A stretch of DNA of 64,000 bases. Origin: CAITJF01 sp032654645. Its GTDB lineage: Bacteria; Pseudomonadota; Gammaproteobacteria; Burkholderiales; Gallionellaceae. A model generated the notes under the pieces. It worked only from the letters and a program-made list of their open reading frames with translations, searched no databases and had not been told where the DNA came from. The DNA is taken from assembly GCA_032654645.1 (NCBI GenBank), contig JAULAW010000005.1, forward strand, positions 248,001-312,000, read 5' to 3'. Position numbers and translations under genes: made by a program. This document shows positions 34,160-42,918 of the stretch, piece after piece (position 1 is the first letter of the stretch; each line of letters starts with the position of its first letter).

Positions 34160-34852
34160 ATGGCTGCTGATTTGAGTACATTGCGTACCAGTCTGCCGGG
34201 TTTGCTTGGCGACACGCTGACCGGCATGGAAGAAAGGCTGGGCGAGTTGACCGTGGAAGTCAAGGCTGCCGGAATGCTGGATACGTTGATGCAATTGCGC
34301 GATGCGGCAGGTTTCGAGCAGATGATAGACCTGTGCGGCGTGGATTACTCCGCTTATGGCGACGCAGAATGGAACGGCAAGCGTTTTAGTTACGACGTTA
34401 CTCAGGAGGCCGTGTTAGCCTCCACCGAAGCGGGGCAAGCAGGTGTTGTGCCGAATGATGCAGGCTCGCAAACCCTCAAAGCACGTTTTGCCGTTGTCTA
34501 TCACCTGCTTTCTGTTGCCCGCAACATGCGGTTGCGCGTGCGAGTGTTCGCCGAGAATGGCAACTTGCCGGTGCTGGAATCTGTCACGGATATCTGGCCT
34601 TGCGCAAACTGGTATGAGCGTGAAGCATTCGATTTGTATGGCATCGTGTTCACCGGGCATCCTGACTTGCGCCGCCTCTTGACCGACTATGGGTTTGTCG
34701 GAAATCCTTTCCGCAAGGATTTCCCGTTGTCCGGCCATGTGGAAATGCGCTACGACCCTGAACAGCGGCGTGTCGTGTATCAGCCGGTGTCGATCGAACC
34801 GCGCGAAGTGACGCCGCGCATCATACGTGACGAGCATTACGGCCGTAACTAA
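34160..34852 (+). CDS. nuoC: NADH-quinone oxidoreductase subunit C
   Basis: This is a protein of 230 residues, the 30-kDa subunit of the peripheral arm. The signature WYEREAFDLYGIVFTGHPDLRRLLTDY lies in the C-terminal half, followed by FRKDFPLSGHVEMRYD. The ATG at 34160 (AGGG upstream) is preferred to an upstream frame that overlaps nuoB. It is separate from nuoD, unlike the fused NuoCD of E. coli. Confidence 0.96.
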   Translation: MAADLSTLRTSLPGLLGDTLTGMEERLGELTVEVKAAGMLDTLMQLRDAAGFEQMIDLCGVDYSAYGDAEWNGKRFSYDVTQEAVLASTEAGQAGVVPNDAGSQTLKARFAVVYHLLSVARNMRLRVRVFAENGNLPVLESVTDIWPCANWYEREAFDLYGIVFTGHPDLRRLLTDYGFVGNPFRKDFPLSGHVEMRYDPEQRRVVYQPVSIEPREVTPRIIRDEHYGRN

Positions 34853-34865
34853 GAGAGATTCAGCG

Positions 34866-36119
34866 ATGGCGGAAATAAAAAATTACACAATGAACTTTGG
34901 GCCACAGCACCCGTCGGCGCACGGTGTGTTGCGCCTGGTGCTGGAACTGGATGGCGAGGTTATCCAGCGCGCCGATCCGCATATCGGACTGCTGCACCGC
35001 GCTACCGAGAAGCTGGCCGAGCACAAAACCTACCTGCAATCCCTGCCCTACATGGATCGGCTGGACTATGTTTCCATGCTGACCAATGAACATGCCTATG
35101 TGTTGGCGGTCGAAAAATTGGCGGGCATCGAGGTGCCGTTGCGCGCACAGTATATCCGCGTGATGTATGACGAAATTACCCGCATCCTGAATCACCTGTT
35201 ATGGTTGGGCGCGCACGCACTGGACATCGGTGCGATGACGGTGTTCCTGTACGCCTTCCGTGAACGCGAGGATTTGTTCGACGCTTACGAGGCGGTATCC
35301 GGCGCGCGCATGCACGCGGCCTACTATCGCCCGGGCGGCGTGTATCGCGATCTGCCGGACTCCATGCCGCAATATCAGGCATCGAAAATCCACAATGCCG
35401 CAGCGGTAAGTAAACTCAACGAAAACCGCCAGGGCTCGCTGCTCGATTTTCTGGAAGATTTCACCAATCGCTTCCCCGCCTACGTGGATGAATATGAAAC
35501 GCTGCTGACCGACAACCGCATCTGGAAACAGCGCACGGTCGGCATTGGCGTGGTCACACCGGAGCGCGCATTGGCGCTGGGTTTTACCGGCCCGATGTTG
35601 CGCGGTTCAGGAGTGGAGTGGGATTTGCGCAAGAAACAACCGTACGAAGTCTATGACCGGATCGAGTTCGATATCCCGGTCGGAACCAAAGGCGATTCCT
35701 ATGACCGTTACCTGGTTCGCGTCGAAGAGTTGCGCCAGTCCAACCGCATCGTCAAGCAATGCATCGCCTGGCTGCGCGACAACCCCGGCCCGGTGATGAC
35801 GGACAATTTCAAATTTGCGCCGCCCAGGCGCGAGGCGATGAAACAGAATATGGAAGAACTGATCCATCACTTCAAGCTGTTCACCGAAGGGATGCATGTG
35901 CCGGCCGGCGAGGCCTATGCCGCGGTGGAGCACCCCAAGGGCGAGTTCGGCATTTACCTGATTTCCGACGGTGCGAACAAGCCCTATCGCATGAAGATAC
36001 GCGCGCCCGGTTTTGCACATATGGCAGGGCTGGACGAAATGGTGCGCGGCCACATGATTGCCGACGTGGTGACCATAGTCGGCACGCAGGATATAGTTTT
36101 CGGTGAGGTGGATCGCTGA
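34866..36119 (+). CDS. nuoD: NADH-quinone oxidoreductase subunit D
   Basis: This is a protein of 417 residues, the 49-kDa quinone-site subunit. MNFGPQHPSAHGVLRLVLELDGE at the N-terminus, IGLLHRATEKLAEHKTYLQ with the conserved His, and C-terminal DIVFGEVDR are standard. The start follows AAGAGAG. The stop overlaps the nuoE start (TGATG). Confidence 0.97.
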   Translation: MAEIKNYTMNFGPQHPSAHGVLRLVLELDGEVIQRADPHIGLLHRATEKLAEHKTYLQSLPYMDRLDYVSMLTNEHAYVLAVEKLAGIEVPLRAQYIRVMYDEITRILNHLLWLGAHALDIGAMTVFLYAFREREDLFDAYEAVSGARMHAAYYRPGGVYRDLPDSMPQYQASKIHNAAAVSKLNENRQGSLLDFLEDFTNRFPAYVDEYETLLTDNRIWKQRTVGIGVVTPERALALGFTGPMLRGSGVEWDLRKKQPYEVYDRIEFDIPVGTKGDSYDRYLVRVEELRQSNRIVKQCIAWLRDNPGPVMTDNFKFAPPRREAMKQNMEELIHHFKLFTEGMHVPAGEAYAAVEHPKGEFGIYLISDGANKPYRMKIRAPGFAHMAGLDEMVRGHMIADVVTIVGTQDIVFGEVDR

Positions 36120-36598
36120 TGTTATCCGAACAAATACAAGCCAAAATCAACCGCGAGTTGAAGAAGTACCCGGCGGATCAAAAACAGTCCGCGGTGATGT
36201 CCGCCCTGCGTTTCGTGCAGGATGAAAAGGGCTGGATAGCCGCCGATGACATGGCGGATGTGGCGGCCTATCTCGGCATGCCGCAGATGGCGGTGTACGA
36301 GGTGGCGACCTTCTACCACATGTACAACCTCAAGCACATGGGCAAGCATACCTTGACTGTGTGCACCAATTTGTCCTGCACCTTGTGCGGCGCATTGGAT
36401 ACCGTCAAGTACATAGAAACAAAATTGGGCATCGGCATGGGCGAAGTGACGGCGGATGGCAAATTCGGCCTGCGCGAGGGCGAGTGCATGGGGGCATGTA
36501 AAGACGCGCCGCTGTTGACTGTCAGCAACAATAAATTATGCGGCCGCATGACCGCGGAAAAAATCGATCAATTATTGGCGGAACTGGATAAGTCATGA
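36119..36598 (+). CDS. nuoE: NADH-quinone oxidoreductase subunit E
   Basis: This is a protein of 159 residues, the 24-kDa subunit with a [2Fe-2S] cluster (N1a). The ligands are in VCTNLSCTLCGA and EGECMGACKDAP. VATFYHMYNLKHMGKH is also typical. It overlaps both neighbours by a few bases (nuoD stop, nuoF start). Confidence 0.97.
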   Translation: MLSEQIQAKINRELKKYPADQKQSAVMSALRFVQDEKGWIAADDMADVAAYLGMPQMAVYEVATFYHMYNLKHMGKHTLTVCTNLSCTLCGALDTVKYIETKLGIGMGEVTADGKFGLREGECMGACKDAPLLTVSNNKLCGRMTAEKIDQLLAELDKS

Positions 36599-37869
36599 AC
36601 GGACCGGTTATTTATACGACATTAGAGTTCGACCAGCCCTGGACGCTGGAGAATTACCTCAAGGTGGGCGGTTATCAGGCGCTGCGTAAAATACTCGCGG
36701 AAAAAACGCCGCCCGACGCGATCATCGCCGAAGTCAAACTGTCGGCATTGCGCGGGCGAGGGGGAGCGGGTTTCCCGACCGGCCTGAAGTGGAGCTTCAT
36801 GCCGAAGAACTACACTGGCGACAAGTATATCGTCTGTAACTCCGACGAGGGAGAGCCGGGCACCTGCAAGGACTGGGATATCCTGCGTTACAACCCGCAT
36901 GCGCTGATTGAAGGCATGGCCATTGGCGCTTACGCCATGGGGGGCGTGAAGGTGGGTTACAACTACATACACGGTGAAATTTTTGAGGCCTATGAGCGCA
37001 TGGAAGCCGCCTGCGAGGAGGCGCGCAAGGCAGGTTATCTGGGCAAGGGCATACTCGGCAGCGATTTCGAGTTCGACCTGCACAACCACCTGGGCTACGG
37101 CGCTTACGTCTGCGGCGAGGAAACCGCGCTGCTCGAATCCATCGAAGGCAAGAAGGGCCAGCCGCGCTACAAGCCCCCGTTCCCTGCCAGCTACGGGCTA
37201 TACGGCAAGCCGACCACGATCAACAACACCGAGACTTTCGCCAGCATCCCCTACATCATCCGCGAGGGCGGGCAGAAATTCCTCGAACTGGGCAGGCCGA
37301 ACAACGGTGGCACCAAACTTTTTTCCGTGTCGGGTCATGTCAACAACCCCGGCAACTTCGAATTACCCTTGGGCACGCCGTTCAGGAAACTGCTGGAACT
37401 GGCCGGAGGTGTGCGCGACGGGCACAAGCTGAAAGCGGTGATTCCCGGCGGTTCATCCATGCCGGTGCTGCCGGGCGAGATCATGATGGAATTGGACATG
37501 GATTATGACTCCATCGCCAAAGCCGGTTCCTATCTGGGCAGCGGCGCGGTGATCGTGATGGACGAAACCGTGTGCATGGTGCGCGCCCTGGAGCGGCTGT
37601 CCTATTTTTACCATGAAGAATCGTGCGGGCAGTGCACGCCGTGCCGCGAAGGTACCGGCTGGCTATACCGCATCGTGCATCGAATCGAGGGCGGCAAAGG
37701 GCGGCCGGAGGATCTGGATTTATTGCTCGACCTGTGCGGCAACATTGCCGGGCGCACCATCTGCGCGCTGGGTGATGCGGCTGCCTGGCCGGTGCAAGGC
37801 ATGCTCAAACATTATCGCAGTGAGTTCGAGTATCACATCGAGCACAAGCGTTGCTTGGTGGGGGCATAG
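36595..37869 (+). CDS. nuoF: NADH-quinone oxidoreductase subunit F
   Basis: This is a protein of 424 residues that binds NADH and FMN. GRGGAGFPTGLKWSF is the NADH loop, YIVCNSDEGEPGTCKD and GAYVCGEETALLESIEGKKG are the FMN region, and ESCGQCTPCREGTGW with a later Cys (RTICALGD) binds cluster N3. It overlaps nuoE by an ATGA. Confidence 0.97.
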   Translation: MNGPVIYTTLEFDQPWTLENYLKVGGYQALRKILAEKTPPDAIIAEVKLSALRGRGGAGFPTGLKWSFMPKNYTGDKYIVCNSDEGEPGTCKDWDILRYNPHALIEGMAIGAYAMGGVKVGYNYIHGEIFEAYERMEAACEEARKAGYLGKGILGSDFEFDLHNHLGYGAYVCGEETALLESIEGKKGQPRYKPPFPASYGLYGKPTTINNTETFASIPYIIREGGQKFLELGRPNNGGTKLFSVSGHVNNPGNFELPLGTPFRKLLELAGGVRDGHKLKAVIPGGSSMPVLPGEIMMELDMDYDSIAKAGSYLGSGAVIVMDETVCMVRALERLSYFYHEESCGQCTPCREGTGWLYRIVHRIEGGKGRPEDLDLLLDLCGNIAGRTICALGDAAAWPVQGMLKHYRSEFEYHIEHKRCLVGA

Positions 37870-37872
37870 CTC

Positions 37873-40224
37873 ATGATCAACGTTGAAATTGACGGCAAAC
37901 GTGTGGAAATTGAAAACGGTCGCACCGTTATCGAAGCGGCGCATCTGGCTGGCATCTATATCCCGCATTTCTGCTATCACAAGAAATTGTCCATTGCCGC
38001 CAACTGCCGCATGTGCCTGGTGCAGGTCGAGAAGGCGCCCAAGCCTGTACCCGCCTGCGCCACACCGGTGGCCGAAGGCATGAAAGTGTTCACTTCCTCG
38101 GAAATGGCTGTTAAGGCACAGAAGGGGGTGATGGAATTTTTGCTGATCAACCATCCGCTGGATTGCCCGGTTTGCGATCAAGGGGGCGAATGCCAACTGC
38201 AGGATCTGTCCGTAGGCTACGGCGGGACGGCATCGCGCTACAACGAAGAAAAACGCGTGGTGATGCACAAGGATATCGGCCCGCTGATTTCCACCATGGA
38301 AATGAGCCGCTGCATCAACTGCACCCGCTGCGTGCGCTTCAGCCAGGAAATCACCGGAATGATGGAACTGGGGCAGGCGTTTCGCAGCGAACACGCCGAG
38401 ATCATGGCGTTCGTGGGCAAGACGGTGGATTCCGAACTTTCCGGCAATATGATAGACCTGTGCCCGGTCGGTGCGCTGACCAGCAAGCCATTCCGCTATA
38501 GCGTGCGCAACTGGGAACTGTCGCGCCGCAAGTCCGTCAGCCCGCACGACGGCCTCGGTTCCAACCTGGCGGTGCAGGTCAAGAACAACCGCGTGATGCG
38601 CGTGTTGCCGGTCGAAAATGAAGCCATCAACGAGTGCTGGCTGTCGGACAAGGACCGCTTCAGCTATGAGGGGCTGAATTCCGGCGAGCGCCTGACCAAG
38701 CCGATGATCAAGCAGGAAGGCAAATGGAATGAAGTGGAATGGCCGGTCGCGCTGGAGTATGTGGCGAATGCACTGAGCCAGGTAGCGAACTGTGCCGGGG
38801 CAGGGGAGGTTGGCGCGCTGGCCACGCCGCATTCCACCCTGGAAGAGCTCTACCTGCTGCAGAAGTTGATGCGCGGCCTGGGCAGCCACAACATTGATTT
38901 TCGCCTGCGCCAGTCGGATTTCAGCGCCGACGGCAAGCAGGCCGGCGTGCCCTGGCTGGGCATGCCGGTTGCTGAAATCAACACCCGCGACCGCTTGCTG
39001 ATCGTGGGCAGCTTCCTGCGCAAGGATCAACCTCTGTTGGCGCAGCGCATCCGCCAGGCGGTGAAAAAGGGCGCGCAGGTCAATATTGTCCATTCTGCGG
39101 ATGACGATCTGCTGATGAAAGTGGCGAACAAGGCCATCGTCGCGCCGGATGCCATGACGAATGTGCTGGCGCAAATACTGAAGGCACTGGCTGCCGACAA
39201 ACAGGCTGCCGTGGATGCCACGGTGCAAAATATAAAAGTGGGCAGCGCCGCTGCTGCCATCGCCACCAGCTTGGCGAGCGGCGAACGGGTTGCCGTGCTG
39301 CTTGGCAATTTCGCCCAGCAGCACCCGCAAGCGGCGCAACTGCAACTGCTGGCGCAGCAAATCGCCGCACTGTGCGGTGGGCAATTCGGTTTCCTGGGTG
39401 AGGCTGCCAATAGCGTGGGCGGGTATCTGGCGCAGGCGGTGCCGGGGATTGCCGGAATGAATGCCGCAGCGATGCTGGCTGCGCCGCGCAAGGCCTACAT
39501 CCTGCTCAACGCCGAGCCGGAACTGGATTGCGCCGACTCACAACAAGCGCTGTCTGCCATGCATGCCGCCGACCTGGTGGTGGCGCTGAGCGCTTACAAG
39601 CACCATGCGCTGGATTATGCCAATGTGCTATTGCCGATTGCGCCGTTCACCGAAACTTCCGGTACTTTTGTCAGCGCCGAAGGCCGCGTGCAAAGTTTCA
39701 ATGGTGCGGTCAAACCCTTGGGTGAGGCGCGCCCGGCATGGAAAGTATTGCGTGTGCTGGGCAACCTGCTCGATGTTGCCGGCTTCGATTACGACAGCAG
39801 CGAAGCGGTGCGCGACGAGGTGCTGGCTGGTGTTGATATTCCCGCCAAATTGAACAACACCTTGCAAGGCATGGTAATGCAAGCTGTGGGCAGCAATGCT
39901 ACGGTCGGCTTGCAGCGCGTAGCCGAGGTGCCGATCTACTCTGCTGACGCCATCGTGCGTCGCGCCGTTTCGCTGCAAAAAACCCGTGATGCCGACACCC
40001 CGCGTGTAGCGATGCGCGGCGATGAACTGAAGAAACTTGGCGTGTCGCAGGGCGGTCAGGTAAAAGTCAGCCAGGGTGAGAAAAGTGTGTGCCTGGCTGT
40101 GGTGGCGGATGACAGTTTGCCAGGCGGCGTGGCTCGGGTGGCAGCCGGCCATGCGGTCACGGTCGGGCTGGGCGCGATGTTCGGAACGATAACTGTGGAA
40201 CCGATAACTGGGGAACGGGCATGA
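37873..40224 (+). CDS. nuoG: NADH-quinone oxidoreductase subunit G
   Basis: This is a protein of 783 residues. The N-terminal ferredoxin-like region binds [2Fe-2S] N1b (CYHKK...NCRMCLVQV...ACATPV). HPLDCPVCDQGGECQLQDLSVGYG and CINCTRCVRFSQEITG bind N5 and N4. The remainder is the molybdopterin-oxidoreductase-like domain without cofactor, more degenerate in its last 300 residues, as is usual. It starts 3 bp after nuoF and overlaps nuoH by 4 bp. Confidence 0.97.
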   Translation: MINVEIDGKRVEIENGRTVIEAAHLAGIYIPHFCYHKKLSIAANCRMCLVQVEKAPKPVPACATPVAEGMKVFTSSEMAVKAQKGVMEFLLINHPLDCPVCDQGGECQLQDLSVGYGGTASRYNEEKRVVMHKDIGPLISTMEMSRCINCTRCVRFSQEITGMMELGQAFRSEHAEIMAFVGKTVDSELSGNMIDLCPVGALTSKPFRYSVRNWELSRRKSVSPHDGLGSNLAVQVKNNRVMRVLPVENEAINECWLSDKDRFSYEGLNSGERLTKPMIKQEGKWNEVEWPVALEYVANALSQVANCAGAGEVGALATPHSTLEELYLLQKLMRGLGSHNIDFRLRQSDFSADGKQAGVPWLGMPVAEINTRDRLLIVGSFLRKDQPLLAQRIRQAVKKGAQVNIVHSADDDLLMKVANKAIVAPDAMTNVLAQILKALAADKQAAVDATVQNIKVGSAAAAIATSLASGERVAVLLGNFAQQHPQAAQLQLLAQQIAALCGGQFGFLGEAANSVGGYLAQAVPGIAGMNAAAMLAAPRKAYILLNAEPELDCADSQQALSAMHAADLVVALSAYKHHALDYANVLLPIAPFTETSGTFVSAEGRVQSFNGAVKPLGEARPAWKVLRVLGNLLDVAGFDYDSSEAVRDEVLAGVDIPAKLNNTLQGMVMQAVGSNATVGLQRVAEVPIYSADAIVRRAVSLQKTRDADTPRVAMRGDELKKLGVSQGGQVKVSQGEKSVCLAVVADDSLPGGVARVAAGHAVTVGLGAMFGTITVEPITGERA

Positions 40225-41261
40225 TGGAATTGCTGCAATCTTTGCAACAGGCCGGGCTTGAATTGCTCGGCCCGGCATGGTATCCGATCTGGACGGCGGT
40301 GAAAATCATGGTCATCACGGTGCCGATCATGCTTACGGTTGCCTATCTGACGCTGGCTGAACGCAAGGTCATCGGTTACATGCAAGTCCGTATCGGCCCG
40401 AATCGCGTCGGCCCTTACGGCTTGCTGCAACCGCTCGCCGACGGCGCGAAATTGCTGTTCAAGGAAATCATCACTCCAACTGGCTCGAACAAATTCCTGT
40501 TCATTGCGGCGCCTATTCTGGGCCTGGCGCCCTCTCTGGCGGCATGGGCGGTGATGCCGTTCAACGACGGGATGGCGCTGACCAATATCAATGCCGGGCT
40601 GTTGTATATTCTGGCGATGACCTCGCTGGCGGTGTACGGCATCATTATCGCCGGCTGGGCTTCCAACTCCAAGTATGCCTTCCTCGGCGCGGTGCGTTCT
40701 GCCGCGCAGATCGTATCGTATGAAATCGCCATGGGTTTCGCGCTGGTGTGTGTGCTGATGGCTTCGCAAAGCATGAATCTGGGCGACATCGTGCGCGGAC
40801 AGCAAAGCAGCGCCGGCCTGTTTGGCTGGTACTTCATCCCTCTGTTCCCGATGTTTCTGGTGTACCTGATTTCTGGTGTGGCGGAAACCAACCGCGCGCC
40901 GTTCGACATGGCCGAGGGTGAGTCGGAAATCGTCGCGGGCTTCCATGTCGAATATTCAGGCATGGCGTTCGCGATGTTCTTCCTGGCAGAATATGCCAAC
41001 ATGATCCTGATCTCCTTCCTTACTTCGATCATGTTTCTGGGCGGATGGCTGTCGCCGCTGCCGTTTCTGCCGGACAGTTTCATCTGGCTGCTGGGCAAGG
41101 CTTCCTTCCTGCTGTTCGTGTTTCTGTGGCTGCGCGCGACTTTTCCGCGCTACCGCTATGACCAACTGATGCGGCTGGGCTGGAAAGTATTCATTCCGCT
41201 CACCATCATCTGGGTGGTGGTGGTTGCCGTGTGGATGCAAACCCCGTATTGGCTGTGGTAG
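40221..41261 (+). CDS. nuoH: NADH-quinone oxidoreductase subunit H
   Basis: This is a membrane protein of 346 residues with about eight helices that forms the quinone channel. LAERKVIGYMQVRIGPNRVGPYGLLQPLADGAKLL and AETNRAPFDMAEGESEIVAGFHVEYSGM are the conserved loops. It overlaps nuoG by an ATGA. Confidence 0.97.
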   Translation: MMELLQSLQQAGLELLGPAWYPIWTAVKIMVITVPIMLTVAYLTLAERKVIGYMQVRIGPNRVGPYGLLQPLADGAKLLFKEIITPTGSNKFLFIAAPILGLAPSLAAWAVMPFNDGMALTNINAGLLYILAMTSLAVYGIIIAGWASNSKYAFLGAVRSAAQIVSYEIAMGFALVCVLMASQSMNLGDIVRGQQSSAGLFGWYFIPLFPMFLVYLISGVAETNRAPFDMAEGESEIVAGFHVEYSGMAFAMFFLAEYANMILISFLTSIMFLGGWLSPLPFLPDSFIWLLGKASFLLFVFLWLRATFPRYRYDQLMRLGWKVFIPLTIIWVVVVAVWMQTPYWLW

Positions 41262-41281
41262 GGGCGCGATTAATCGCGCCC
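41262..41281. repeat. Perfect 20-bp palindrome between nuoH and nuoI
   Basis: GGGCGCGATTAATCGCGCCC follows the nuoH stop codon directly. It has no T-run, so it is a repeat or mRNA-stability element and unlikely to stop transcription of the operon. Confidence 0.75.
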
Positions 41282-41314
41282 GTACAAGGATACCCATACT
41301 TAAAGATATAAGAC

Positions 41315-41803
41315 ATGGAAAAAGTAATAAATTTCTTCAAGACCTTCCTGCTCTATGAGTTGGTCAAGGGCATGGCGCTGACCGGGCGGTATTTCTTCGC
41401 GCGCAAGATCACCGTGCAGTACCCGGAAGAGAAAACCCCGCAGGGGTTTCGTTTCCGTGGCCTGCACGCGCAACGCCGCTATGCCAATGGCGAAGAGCGC
41501 TGCATAGGCTGCAAGCTGTGTGAAGCGGTGTGCCCGGCGCTGGCCATTAAAATCGAACTGGCCGAACGTGAGGACGGCACGCGGCGTACCACGCTGTATG
41601 ACATTGACCTGACCAAGTGTATTTTCTGCGGTTTTTGCGAGGAATCCTGCCCGGTGGATGCCATTGTGGAAACCCGTGTGTTTGAGTACCACGGCGAAAA
41701 ACGCGGCGACTTGTATTACACCAAGACTATGTTGCTGGCGATGGGCGACAAACATGAAGAGCAGATTGCCAAAGATCGCGCGGCAGATGCGAAGTATCGC
41801 TAA
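41315..41803 (+). CDS. nuoI: NADH-quinone oxidoreductase subunit I
   Basis: This is a protein of 162 residues with two [4Fe-4S] clusters (N6a, N6b): ERCIGCKLCEAVCPALAI and KCIFCGFCEESCPVDAIVET. An N-terminal amphipathic helix contacts the membrane. It is complete, with the family's usual length. Confidence 0.97.
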   Translation: MEKVINFFKTFLLYELVKGMALTGRYFFARKITVQYPEEKTPQGFRFRGLHAQRRYANGEERCIGCKLCEAVCPALAIKIELAEREDGTRRTTLYDIDLTKCIFCGFCEESCPVDAIVETRVFEYHGEKRGDLYYTKTMLLAMGDKHEEQIAKDRAADAKYR

Positions 41804-41818
41804 CTTGAAAAATATTTT

Positions 41819-41952
41819 AGCCACGGATTAACACGGATGTGCACGGATAAGAAATTTGCAGTGCAGCGTTTCTGGATCGCCCGAATGACGTGCCCGGAAT
41901 CAAGACAACCAATTGTCTTAATCCGTGTTTCATCCGTGCTCATCCGTGGCTG
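41819..41952. repeat. Palindromic repeat inside the nuo operon (between nuoI and nuoJ)
   Basis: AGCCACGGATTAACACGGATG at the left is mirrored by CATCCGTG...CATCCGTGGCT at the right (41920-41952), a large imperfect inverted repeat built of CACGGAT/ATCCGTG units. It interrupts the otherwise tight operon with about 180 non-coding bases, and seems to be a dispersed element inserted there. Confidence 0.7.
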
Positions 41953-41982
41953 ATTGCGGTTAAAAGTTTGGGGATATTGCTA

Positions 41983-42582
41983 ATGAATTTTGAAACTATC
42001 GTGTTTTATGGGTTTGCGGCGTTGATCGTGTTCGCGGCATTGCGCGTGATTACCGCACGCAATCCGGTGCATGCGGTGCTATTTTTGGTGCTGGCGTTCA
42101 TTGGTTCTGCCGGCATCTGGTTGTTGCTGGAGGCAGAATTTCTTGCCATCACGCTGGTGCTGGTGTACGTCGGCGCGGTTATGGTGCTATTCCTGTTCGT
42201 GGTGATGATGCTGGATATTAATCTGGTTCAGTTGCGTAAAGACTTATGGCGCTGGCTACCATTCGGGGCGGTATTGGCCGGTTTGATGGCGTTCGAGATG
42301 ATCTGGGTGCTGGGTTCCACCGAAACCTCCGGTGGCAAGGCAGCCATCAAGCATGCGGCCGATTACAGCAATACCAAGGAATTGGGGCGTTTAATTTATA
42401 CCGATTACGTTTACCCGTTCGAGATTGCCGCAGTGTTGCTGCTGGTGGCGATGGTGGCCGCGATAGCCTTGGCACTGCGCCGCCGCAAGGACGCCAAATC
42501 GCAGGTGGTATCCGAACAGGTAGCGGTCAAAAAAGCAGATCGTTTGCGCATTGTGACCATGCAGAGCGAAAGCAAAGAGTGA
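41983..42582 (+). CDS. nuoJ: NADH-quinone oxidoreductase subunit J
   Basis: This is a membrane protein of 199 residues with five helices. NFETIVFYGFAALIVFAALRVITARNPVHAVLFLVLAF and EAEFLAITLVLVYVGAVMVLFLFVVMMLDI carry the pi-bulge helix TM3. The ATG at 41983 was chosen; a longer frame from 41890 runs through the inverted repeat and has no homology. Confidence 0.96.
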   Translation: MNFETIVFYGFAALIVFAALRVITARNPVHAVLFLVLAFIGSAGIWLLLEAEFLAITLVLVYVGAVMVLFLFVVMMLDINLVQLRKDLWRWLPFGAVLAGLMAFEMIWVLGSTETSGGKAAIKHAADYSNTKELGRLIYTDYVYPFEIAAVLLLVAMVAAIALALRRRKDAKSQVVSEQVAVKKADRLRIVTMQSESKE

Positions 42583-42604
42583 GTCAATCAAGGGAGCGAG
42601 AAGA

Positions 42605-42910
42605 GTGCTAACACTGTCACATTATCTGGTACTGAGCGCCGTGCTGTTTGCCATCAGCGTGGTCGGCATCTTTTTGAACCGCAAAAACCTGATCGTGCTG
42701 TTGATGGCGATTGAAATGATGCTTCTGGCGGTAAACACCAATTTTGTGGCGTTTTCGCATTATTTGAACGATACCGCAGGACAAGTTTTTGTATTCTTCA
42801 TTCTAACCGTGGCCGCTGCCGAAGCAGCCATCGGTTTGGCGATATTGGTGGTGCTATTCCGCAACCTGAATACCATCAACGTGGACGATCTCGATAGCTT
42901 GAAAGGGTGA
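42605..42910 (+). CDS. nuoK: NADH-quinone oxidoreductase subunit K
   Basis: This is a protein of 101 residues with three helices and the proton-path glutamates in LIVLLMAIEMMLLAVN and AAAEAAIGLAILVVLFR. It starts with GTG at 42605 after AGGGAG. Confidence 0.96.
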   Translation: MLTLSHYLVLSAVLFAISVVGIFLNRKNLIVLLMAIEMMLLAVNTNFVAFSHYLNDTAGQVFVFFILTVAAAEAAIGLAILVVLFRNLNTINVDDLDSLKG

Positions 42911-42918
42911 CGCACACT

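Noticed and set aside
37720..39384. Minus-strand open frame of 554 codons opposite nuoF/nuoG
   Set aside because: It is antisense to conserved complex I genes; the His/Gln/Arg-rich content is typical of a frame shadow in GC-rich DNA.
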